Assembly (NCBI GenBank): GCA_936450465.1
Contig: OW388290.1
Span: 24,913,457-24,977,456, forward strand
Direction: 5' to 3'
Origin: Gibbula magus
Taxonomy: Eukaryota; Mollusca; Gastropoda; Trochida; Trochidae
Length of the DNA: 64,000 nucleotides
The notes beneath the pieces were generated by a model. It did not search any database, had not been told where the DNA came from, and worked only from the letters and a program-made list of their open reading frames with translations. The position numbers and the translations under genes are program-made. Below are positions 23,101 through 34,132 of the stretch, one piece after another (the stretch's first letter is position 1; each line of letters begins with the position of its first letter).

Positions 23101-24444
23101 CTCAACTCCTTTTGGAGTATGTGTTTATTTCGATTTACCATCCATTTTAGGTTTGATTTGTGCAACTTTATACAATGTGTAAGTACAATTTGGATGCGTT
23201 TAAAAACGACGAATACCTGAAATGTTACAAACTCAGTTATTCATTTTATAACATGGCAGTTGACCCTCTTATGATGTACCTCCTTCTGAGAGGAGAGGTC
23301 TTTGCTGTTACATTTGAGTTAGAGATGTTGTCAGCTTAAATCAATTTTGAATTCTTGGTCCAATATACAGCAGCAACTAAATACACAAGTTCGATCAGTG
23401 GCACTCATGGCGGTGAACTCTTACAATATTCCCAGTATCCAGTTACGTAATTAAACATTTACCTAGCGCATCGACATCACTGCGAAGCCCCTAAGAACCA
23501 AAACCTACATTTTGTGACACCGACACTAACACTGCGACTTATAGTGATACTTTTGGTGATATGGCAACTATATGTCAACTATATGACAACTGTCATGTGG
23601 TATAATACTATATGTATACTATGAAACAATGACTGTATCCAACTGAAGTGAATAATAAAAAACAAAACAAAAAAACCCCAAAACAATTCGGTCTACAATC
23701 TGTTAACCATTTCAACATCATATCATAGGAATGGTATTCTTAAGAAGTCTACCGCTTGAAACAAGGAGGCAAACTCTACCAACATCATTAAAAATCGTAC
23801 TCACACCTGTCAACATAAGGCTGGATATTAAGAGCAACAGAACAATCTATAGGGCAAATCTCAGTGAACATTTCGCAGTGAATCTACCCAGCATATTTGT
23901 TGGATTCCAAATATCAATCCAGAAAAGGTTACTTCAGCAAATCAAAAATCAATAAAACATCACGGTCATGTTACATAAAATCAAATTAAATACGTGTGAT
24001 TGTAAAATATGAAACTAAAACTTAGAATTCAAGCAGTACCAAGTCTTGCATTAGAAATATGTATTGTAAAGAGTCCGACTTGACAGCTTTCTTCTTATAT
24101 TAATATCACCTTTCGACTGCATTGACACTACAGAACATTCCTTTAGGTGAGGTGAAGAAGTAAATAAATTATTTAGGCATAATGTCAAAGGTCAAACTGG
24201 CCAAACAAGCTCACATGATCGTCGCGCTATGTATTCTAATATATTTATGTATCAATGAATTATTTAAATTTCTCAAAGAAAAGTACTTCAACATGTATAC
24301 AAATTCGAAATTCGAAGCAGTACAAGTATGTTTTCACCAAAACTGTATATGACCATGGGCACCACAATGTAAAAATATGCCACACGTCTTGGTACTCTTA
24401 GAGTACTTCTCCAAACAAAGATTGAAGACATATGTCATATCATG
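23101..24444. other. Gene-free stretch
   Basis: The open frame at 23731-23955 (74 codons) has no recognised domain and no second copy. An A-rich interruption lies at 23650-23680. Nothing else recognised. Confidence 0.4.
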
Positions 24445-25390
24445 TTAAAAGGCGACCCGATTTTATTATGGAAACCCGAGATTCCATAATTGACCAACGT
24501 AAATAACATAAGTGAGAAGTTCAAATTCTATCAAAAACCTATTTTTATACTTTAACTAAGATATTGACGAAAATTCCAACTTTCTACCCCGCACCGTACG
24601 TGAGATACAGACCCCCTTGCCCATGGGTATGCCCATGGGAAAGTTCGCCCATGGGCCTGCCCATGGGCCGGCCCATGGGCGAGAGGTTGTTAAAATTTGA
24701 GTTACACAAAAATTATTTTCTAATTTTTAATAATGGGTCTAGCAGTAACATATTTTAGGTATTTGTGAAATCCCCCATGCAAAGGAAATTATTTTTCCCA
24801 TGGGCGAGATTTCCCATGGGCGAGACTTCGCCCATGGGCCAGGTTTCCCATGGGCGGATTTCCCATGGGCCAATGTTGACTTTGGCAAACATATAATGGT
24901 TGTGAAATGTTGACTTTGAAAAAAAAATGTTTGTGAAATGTTGACTTTGGAAAAAATAGAATGTTTGTGAAATGTTGACTTTGGAAATATTGACTTTTAA
25001 AATATTTATTGATTTTGGTGGAAGAGTTACTTTGATAAAATATGGACTCGTTGATTTTAATACATATTTTGAGTTATATGAATGGTTGACTTATGAAATA
25101 TTCATTTTAGTGAAATGTTGTGTAGTTTAAGTTTAACTTATATAAAATGTTAACTTTGGTGACTTTGAAAAAGATATTTTGAATTTAGTGAAATGTTGAC
25201 TTTAATCACATATTTTCTATGAAATGTTGACTTTTAAAAGATATTTTGAGTTAAGCGAATTGTTGACTTATGTTGACTTTGGAAATAATTATGTATTGAC
25301 TTTGACGAAGTTTGCATATATCATGAAATATTAATATTTCTATTCTGTTGACTTTGGTTTAGTTTGAAATGTTGACTGTTATATTAGTTT
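24445..25390 (+). repeat. TTAA-ended repeat with CCCATGGGC arrays, copy A
   Basis: The block starts TTAAAAGGCGACCC, forms a short hairpin (ATTATGGAA at 24466-24474 with TTCCATAAT), then carries five CCCATGGG palindromes at 24620-24679 and five more at 24798-24869. A long degenerate minisatellite built from TGTTGACTTTG-like units follows. The first 430 bases are almost identical to the reverse complement of 42820-43281; the minisatellite part matches 41900-42820 with an internal length difference. The identical Met-Gly-rich frames on both copies simply translate the CCCATGGGC units and are not a gene. Confidence 0.75.
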
Positions 25391-25977
25391 ATTAATTTAT
25401 GGTTTGACTGACCCTTCACTCAAGAAATACCTACAACGGGTTGTTAGTCAACGGTATGTGCATCAATTAACATAAATGAATATACATGAGCGTCAATGAC
25501 ACGCTAATGAATAATGATACGCTAGTAAAGTAAATATATGTATAAACGTTTATATCAAGTACACACACATTGTGTTAAGTGTAATTCAGCGTCGTGTAAA
25601 GTACTTACGCAATAAAGAATAACAATTTTTATTTGTAATTGTAATTCACTTTCGTTTCTGAGGAATTAGCAAAATCTGCTAGCCGTACACTTGGAGTAAT
25701 TATATAAATAGAAACTTTTAGGGGTATGCCTTTTGGTGTTTTCCTGCTTCTCTTTAACGTTCTCACCTAAAGACTCAGAGTTAATTATGCTTTGGCACTT
25801 TCTTACCTCGAAATAGAGTGTAAATATGACATTACAATCTTATGCTTATGTTATTTTACTTTCTGGTTATTGATGTCATATTTATTGTGAAACAAGGATG
25901 TGATAAAAGGTAACATATATTTCATACAATGTGTACATGCATCCGACTGCATGACTAAGTCTTTTGTTTAATGTAAG

Positions 25978-26035
<58 letters not shown>

Positions 26036-26420
26036 GCAATGTATATGTACCGTTAAAACAATATTATGTAATCGCCGTATCTTGACTTGTATCGAGCACC
26101 TTCATTGTTCCCGGGCCATAAACTGTGCGTAGAATGTAGACATCTTTGATGGGCATTCTAGAAGTAGAATGTAGAAAGTAGAATTTGTTTTGATTGTGGC
26201 GTAGGCGATAGGTGTAGGCGATACGAGGACAGACTATACCAATAAAGGCTACTATTTAGTAGGATGTCCTATTTCACTGTTCCATTTCAGTCATGGGTGT
26301 TACGTTAATCTATTTCTAAGAACTGGCTGACAAATGGCGGTCTGGGGAATGGGAGATATGAACCGTCTGTATTTTTCTGCATAGCTTTCTGTTGAAATTA
26401 TGATAATTTCAATGACTAAT
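25391..26420. other. Gene-free stretch interrupting the copy A minisatellite
   Basis: The GTTGACTTT-type sequence stops near 25390 and resumes near 28155, so 25.4-28.1 kb looks like inserted or rearranged DNA. This first part holds an (AT)n tract and nothing coding that I recognise. Confidence 0.45.
25981..26031. repeat. (TA)n microsatellite
   Basis: An uninterrupted TA tract of about 50 bases. Confidence 0.95.
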
Positions 26421-26805
26421 AAAACTACAATTGGTCGATCTATTAGTCAAATCCTACACATAAGGCCCAGATCGCGATGCTGTTCTCAATTCAAGTTTGC
26501 ATGTGGGGATATTTATTTGCATTACTAAGACTCCTATAAGTACCTCGGCTTTTGGTTTGATGAACGCCTTGATTTTAAATTAGCCATACATCAACTGGCA
26601 AAATCGGCCGGTAGAGCTCTGGGTGTTCTCTGTACTAAGTTTTGTACAACTCATTAGTACAACCTATTCTCAGCTACGGAGCGGCAATATGGGGGCTTTA
26701 TGTACATAAAGAAATTAATACTGTTCAAAATCGAGCCTATCGGTTTTTTCTTGGAGCTAACAGTACATCTTCAAATATCGCCACTAGAGGTGATATGGGT
26801 GTATG
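26421..26805 (+). pseudogene. LINE reverse transcriptase C-terminal fragment
   Basis: Two plus-strand frames carry a decayed non-LTR retrotransposon protein. The first reads SQFKFACGDIYLHY, a stop, then DSYKYLGFWFDERLDFKLAI and QLAKSAGRALGVLCTKF. After a frame change the second reads MYNSLVQPILSYGAAIWG and INTVQNRAYRFFLGA, ending TRGDMG. These are the characteristic post-catalytic motifs (YKYLG, LVxPILxYGxxIWG, QNRAxRFFLG) of a LINE family widespread in molluscs and cnidarians. Catalytic motifs lie upstream and are absent. The fragment runs directly into the GTAT/GT microsatellite. A fragment of what looks like the same family's C-terminus lies at 28505-28801. Confidence 0.8.
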
Positions 26806-26839
26806 TATGTACGTATGTATGCATGTATGTATGTACAAA

Positions 26840-26903
<64 letters not shown>
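26805..26903. repeat. (GTAT)n followed by (GT)n microsatellite
   Basis: Imperfect GTAT units give way to an uninterrupted GT run of about 60 bases (26841-26903). The long Cys-Val and Thr-His open frames on the two strands are translations of this tract. Confidence 0.95.
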
Positions 26904-26907
<4 letters not shown>

Positions 26908-27683
26908 GACCGGTTAGTTGCGTAATAGCTCGCCCATCCGTTAATTAGCGTTGATCCGAATGAATACACACCCAGTATGTCTACCACAGATGTCGTCAAC
27001 ACGTAATCATATGGTCTAGTGCCTTGAGAATCCATTTCCTGTTTATTGTTCCAATAGTCCAATGTTCAGGTGGAATGTACCTGATGAAGGAATGAGTATG
27101 TAGTCCGAAACTTCGTGCATTTTCACATTAAAAAAGTTGTTATCCAGAAAATCTTCCTGTTCTTATGTATACCACTTCTAAATGTCCTTCAAAGACCTAA
27201 ATCTATGCAGTTAAATCAGTATCATATATCAAATATGTTCGTGTTGTGTAGTGATAGTAATGGGAACTGTTTACGTACCGATGAATCCCATTGTGACATT
27301 ATCACAATGACTCTTAAAATGGTACTTTGAGCAATGGTCAGTAGTTAAAATTACACCAATGATAATGTTTGCAGTTTTATAATCACCCATTGAAAGAGGT
27401 CGGGATTGGGGACTTGAAGTTGAAATTACTACTGCAAATGCAATACACACAGCGGCTTCTGATTTGTGAAGTTGAATTTGGCCGGAATCCGTCAAATGTT
27501 CAAAACTTGACTGTGCTGACCAGTAGACTCACGCTTGAGTGATTTTGTGGTCCTGGTTGAATCAGAGAGTGGCAGAGATGATATTTGTTCTGTTCTGGTG
27601 TCAACGTTGCATTTATCATTATAAATGCATTTGGAATGACACGGTTTGTTAATTAAAAGAATTTACGGCTACTAATATATTTG

Positions 27684-27806
27684 CAGACAGACAGACAGAT
27701 AGTTTATTTAAGTCTCACAAAATTACAGACAATGTACACACACATAAAATATGTTTTAAAATGCAATGAGCCACTCTATATAAAGAGTTATGAGAGACTT
27801 TTATTA
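27684..27806 (-). mobile_element. LINE 3' end with (TGTC)n tail, copy 1
   Basis: On the minus strand AGTCTC (27799-27794) and GAGACT (27716-27711) can pair as a stem, followed by TAAATAAACTAT and a (CTGT)n tail ending at 27684. The same module closes the elements at 28505-29721, 39421-39560 and 41121-41600. Confidence 0.65.
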
Positions 27807-27836
27807 TTTAATCTTGCCTAGGTACTATTCAAAATT

Positions 27837-28016
27837 TTAAAATTTGCCTCCACCCTTTTCGACCGTGGCATCAAAATTATCCTCCTTTGGAATCATTCGA
27901 AACTTTATTAATGGTCCTTGCGACCCGAGTGAGAGAACAGCTCCGCTGAAATCGCTCGTTAAATCTCCGTACTCATCATCATCAACTATTATTATTGTAG
28001 GCACTCTCTGCTTCCT
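27837..28016 (-). pseudogene. Unrecognised coding-like segment before a LINE 3' end
   Basis: The minus-strand frame is open from 28016 to the TAA at 27839-27837. It reads IIIVDDDEYGDLTSDFSGAV, then LSLGSQGPLIKF and RMIPKEDNFDATVEKGGGKF. Composition is strongly protein-like and the codons are not low-complexity. There is no ATG before the first residues, and an AG (28008-28010 reads CAG on the minus strand) could serve as an acceptor. The stop lies only about 37 bases before the LINE 3' hairpin, so it may be the C-terminus of that LINE's protein, a captured exon, or another decayed gene. I do not recognise the domain. Confidence 0.45.
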
Positions 28017-28139
28017 TTACCCAACTGATAAAGTAATTTACATAATGCAAAATGATAAGCTCAGTAAATCTGAAGTCGCTACTATTAGTAAAATGTTTAC
28101 AACATATATTGAGTTTATATATATATATGAAGTATCGTT

Positions 28140-28500
28140 TTGAATAGACGTTTCAACAGTATTCTCTTCTATAAAATATTCACTTTAATGAAACGTTGAC
28201 TCTTGAAATATTATGACTTTTTTTAAGTTGAACACTAATGTCTGGCTAAAGGCGAGTGTTTCAAATAGTTCCGGTAAGTGTAAGTGCTATTGCCCACAAT
28301 ACATCGGTCACCATGACTGATTATTTATTCACAACTGAGTGCAGGTTACAGCTATATAAAGATATAGAACAATTGCAATATAGCCATGCAAATGCGGTTT
28401 AAGTGATATATCAGACTTTTGTTTTGACTCTCAGAATACCCTACTGTTGAACAAGCGTCCACTCGGTATTACGTAACATGAGTATTCGGTCAACTCATTA
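28140..28500 (+). repeat. Continuation of copy A, unoccupied relative of 40.9-41.75 kb
   Basis: GTTGACTCTTG-like minisatellite resumes near 28190. It is followed by TGTCTGGCTAAAGGCGAGTG, TTGCCCACAATAC (28290-28303), GAGTGCAGGTTACAG and ATTACGTAACATGAG. All match the reverse complement of 41700 down to 40960. In the partner, a LINE fragment (41121-41600) separates the CCCACAATAC string from the GTGCAGGTTACAG string; here they are about 35 bases apart. Confidence 0.65.
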
Positions 28501-28504
28501 AGGC

Positions 28505-28801
28505 CGACAGGTAATTAATTACCGGTACAATGCCTCTGCCATCCATTTCCTCGTCGACTGTGACATGTATGATGACCTGCGTTACGACCTGTTCTCCGGA
28601 ATGCAGCATTATGATATATCCCCACTTTTCAACAACTCATCATCAGTTACCAAATTTACACACCTTCTGAATACTCCAGACATAGTGCATCATCTGTGTG
28701 ATACAGTTACCAACATGTATAAACGCCGCCGTCATTACTTTAACCTATTTATTATTTGTAGTTTTAATTTACTTTTATTCCCCTTAGTTATTATAGTATG
28801 A
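28505..28801 (+). pseudogene. LINE ORF2 C-terminal fragment
   Basis: The frame reads ASAIHFLVDCDMYDDLRYDL, then SVTKFTHLLNTPDIVHHL and MYKRRRHYF. This matches the family pattern of EDEIHFLxxCxxYxDLRxxLF and a basic C-terminus seen in molluscan LINEs of the kind whose reverse transcriptase tail is at 26421-26805. The upstream half of the zinc-finger-like region is degraded. It begins where the 28140-28500 block ends, so it is a 5'-truncated insertion into that block, followed by a long microsatellite-rich 3' untranslated region to 29721. Confidence 0.7.
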
Positions 28802-30979
<2,178 letters not shown>

Positions 30980-31411
30980 AAAGGTGCATCAATTGTGTTT
31001 CATACATTTTTATTTGGCTTTAATACAAATTCACTCAGCTTACATATTCATCCCAAGTCGCCAAACATGTCATAATTACTAGTTTCCAATAATTAAAAGT
31101 AACATCATTATGCATGTGCAGAAACTACACATCCTATTTACATGCACATGCAGTAGTTATATGACTTGTCGAAAAAAATTTATCAACCCAAATTTTTTAT
31201 TTTGTCTGGTTTAAATAAGATTCCAAAACTACGTTTGACTCATTGGCGCGAGCCAGACGAGGAGCATTGTCCGGTTTTCGATCAGAAATCGATACTTTTA
31301 CCTTCATATTGTCAATATACTAAGTCGAGTATCATCAAAATGGTAGATTTCAGTAACAGTTGGTACTTCTCGATAAAATAAGATAATTTATAACGTTTGT
31401 CATATTTGACC
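30980..31411 (+). repeat. Duplicated block, left part, ending in LINE target duplication
   Basis: Direct match to 10870-11325. The last ten bases ATATTTGACC (31402-31411) recur at 38078-38087 directly after the LINE poly(A) tail, and the matched block resumes at 38105 (ATAACAACACAATGGATG). Confidence 0.8.
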
Positions 31412-31668
31412 GGTACCATACTTCCGGTTGCGCATGGGAACGAGGAGGACGCGTCTCAGCTGAGCTCCCGCAAAACTCGCGGAAAAAATCCATGTTCATC
31501 TACTGGTACAAATGAAGATAATTCATCAAAGTATGTGATATAAAGAAGAAAAACGAAGATAAAGTGAAGAACCATATTCATCAACTGTATTTTTGAAAAA
31601 GAAACCTGTATTTGTCATCAACTGTGGACTCTACCATCCGACAACCACGTGAGTAAAAATACACAAAT
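31412..31668 (+). promoter_or_regulatory. LINE 5' leader
   Basis: This is a short leader between the left target duplication and ORF1, GC-richer than the flanks around 31420-31490 (CTTCCGGTTGCGCATGGGAA). In related LINEs the 5' untranslated region carries an internal promoter; that role here is inferred by position only. Confidence 0.4.
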
Positions 31669-31860
31669 ATGGGTAAAACACGAAGTTCTTCACCCTCTTC
31701 AGAACCAAAATTTGAAGAAAAGTTTGAAGAAATAATTTTGAAATCTGAGAAAAGGTTATCTTCACAAATATCCGATGTAAAAAAAGAATTTGGAAATCTT
31801 AGACAAGAAATCAAAGAAGACATTTCAAAATTGTCAGTGCGGGTTGACGAAAGCTCATAA
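31669..31860 (+). pseudogene. LINE ORF1, N-terminal part (coiled coil), frameshifted
   Basis: ORF1 protein of L1-like elements is a trimeric nucleic-acid chaperone that packages the LINE RNA. This part starts MGKTRSSSPSSEPKFEEKFE and continues as a charged heptad-like helix (KRLSSQISDVKKEF, LRQEIKEDISKL) expected of the trimerisation coiled coil. It stops at TAA (31858-31860). The reading frame two bases later continues the helix (HNKEIIDLQQENAELKAKLK from 31863), so a single small indel near 31850-31860 separates the two halves of one gene. The start codon is the first ATG after the leader. Confidence 0.75.
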
Positions 31861-32447
31861 ATCACAATAAAGAAATAATAGACTTACAACAAGAAAACGC
31901 AGAACTAAAAGCGAAACTGAAGGAGCACGTTGATCTGTACGAATACAAACTACTTGTCAAAGAGATAATTGACCGAAAAGTGAACTTATTGTTTTATGGA
32001 ATTTCTACTGAGCCGAAGGAAAACACGGAAAGAGTCTTACGCAAATTCATGGAGGACGAGTTGAAGTTATCGGCTGATCGTGTGGGTGATATTTTTTTTA
32101 AGAATGTACACCGTCTCCCCAAGAAGCCTTATGCTGAAGACCCTAAACCAAATGCTCCCCCGGCTATCATAGCTTCATTCTTGAGCGTCCCCGACCGCGA
32201 CGACGTTCTAGCGGCAGGAAGAGTACTGAGAGGCACAGGGAAATCAGTCCAGACAGATTTGCCTCCCAAACTGAAGAAGCAGCGGGCCATACTCTCCAGA
32301 AAAGCCCGCGAAATCTACAACAAGGATAACCTCTACACCCGTGTCCGTCTGGTCGATGTGCAACACATCTTGGAGACCCGTGATCCCAACAGTCCAGGCT
32401 CATCTTGGCAGCGATACGATATCAACATTGAACATTACTTTAAATGA
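31860..32447 (+). pseudogene. LINE ORF1, C-terminal part (RRM and C-terminal domain)
   Basis: In frame with 31860 the coiled coil continues and leads into the RRM-like domain (VNLLFYGISTEP, ELKLSADRVGDI, NVHRLPKK, IIASFLS) and a basic C-terminal domain (SVQTDLPPKLKKQRAIL, REIYNKDNLYTRVRL), ending at TGA after HYFK. This is the typical order of L1 ORF1p-like (Transposase_22-type) proteins, and the RVHRLP-like motif is characteristic. The ATG at 31980 opens most of the RRM, but the natural start is the upstream one at 31669. The frameshift makes a full-length product impossible. Confidence 0.78.
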
Positions 32448-34132
32448 CTTACATCTTATGATCTGATGACAATAACATTATGACAATATTAACACTGACA
32501 AAGCAGGATAGCTTCAGTGTACACTGACTTCTCATCCACATGGTGTAATGACAATACTATACCAATTATCTTCAGAAAGGAAAATCTATATTGATGTGTT
32601 TGTTTCATTACATATTATTTGTTTGTCTTTCTACACATCCATCAACCCTAGTTGTACGAACATAACTTATTTTTAATCACTTTATGTCACTTAAGGTGCT
32701 TACGAAAGAATATATCAATAACTGATTACCAGTAATCAAAACAGTATGCTTTGTTGATAGAAATCCCATGATAATCCTGACTGGCTGATAATCAATCGCT
32801 TTGAACGAAAATAATCTATATTCTAAGAGCGATCACCTTATATGACCTCATAAGTTAAAAGTCATGTCTTTGTTTGTGATGTTTTTGTTCACAACATACA
32901 TAATATTCTGTCCATACGACACGATCAGATTTGAGGGACCACCTTATAGGCTCAAAGTTGTTTCTTTGTTTTGATACTTTACAGGCAGAAAGTCAAGCCT
33001 TATTCATTTATGATTTACATCGGTATATCCGTCTCAAAACCTAAAATTATCCTTTTGTTCAAACATTTCTTGGACCATATTTGAACGATTACGTGATAGG
33101 CTAAAAATAAGCCTTTGTCAAGATACTGTACAGGCAGAAAGGCATGCCTTATTTATTTATGATTTACATCGGTATATCCGTCTAAAAACCTAAAATTATG
33201 CTTTTGTTCAAACATTTGTTGGACCATATTTGAACGATCACCTGATAGGCTAAAATTAAGCATCTGTTTATTATGATACCGGATCTGTCTGTTTTGAAAA
33301 CAAAATCTATGCTTCTTTATAAACATCCCTTAGTATGGCCTTATAGGCAAATATCAATGCCTTGTAGTCTGTTTATATTGATTATGAGTATATAGATTTA
33401 AAAGCCAAACTCTTGCTTTTGTTTACAAACATTTCTTTGACATTATTAGACGATTACCGGATAGGTTAAAAGTTATGCCTTTTATGATGACTCTCGTTAT
33501 ATTGGTAAGGAACAGTTATCATGGTATACTTGTACCATTCATATCATAATGTCATTTTGTTACTATTGTTAAAATTCATGAAATTATACAACGCGTGTGA
33601 TGTCGTCGATAGGAAACTGCCGACTGATAACTGACCGCGCTCATTCGTCAATCAATATGATTGTACAAAATGTTTCAAAATATTTTTCACTTACCTTATT
33701 GTTGATTCAAATCATGTCTGGTTCCTTTGAACTATAATCCATAAGGCATAATTCCCAAAGTAAAATTACGAAGAGTAATGTGGGTATCCATTCGGCTGTA
33801 CAGCCACCACGCCGCTCAAGCGACGGTAAACTGATATCAGCACGTGCGGCTCGTGCATCCCCAAAAAATACGGTATTTCTTCTCATATCACCTTCTTCAT
33901 TATTTATAAACAAATAAGCCTTGTACAACTAGACTCATGTTACTAAGTTGATTTTTCCGCGAGTTATGGGCGGAACTAAATTTTTCTTTTGTTCTTATGA
34001 TAATCTTTATTCTATTCTTTTTAAATTTTGGAAGTTTCCTATTAGAAAACCAGGTATTTGCATGCAGGGCCAACCAACTTGAAATATTTTTGACAAGTTT
34101 ACCAAAAGCACAAAATATTTTATCTATTCCAT
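32448..34132 (+). repeat. LINE inter-ORF spacer with tandem units
   Basis: The spacer is 1685 bases without a supported reading frame. A unit of about 149 bases is repeated at 32981 and 33130 (ACAGGCAGAAAG, GATTTACATCGGTATATCCG, CAAACATTT, TGAACGATTAC or TGAACGATCAC, TGATAGGCTAAAA). More diverged versions run from about 32830 to 33480. The rest, 33500-34132, is unique AT-rich sequence. A minus-strand open frame at 33707-33928 has no support. Confidence 0.7.

Noticed and set aside
24564..24758. 64-codon protein conserved at 24.6 and 43.0 kb
   Set aside because: Identity comes from near-identical repeat DNA; the Met-Gly-Pro pattern is the CCCATGGGC unit, and there is no coding-type substitution pattern.
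24620..24869. CRISPR-like array
   Set aside because: The units are 8-10 base palindromes with 4-10 base spacers in an animal genome, which does not fit CRISPR dimensions or context.
26642..27062. Cys-Val and Thr-His repeat proteins
   Set aside because: The repetitive parts translate the (GT)n tract; only the first third of the plus frame has LINE content.
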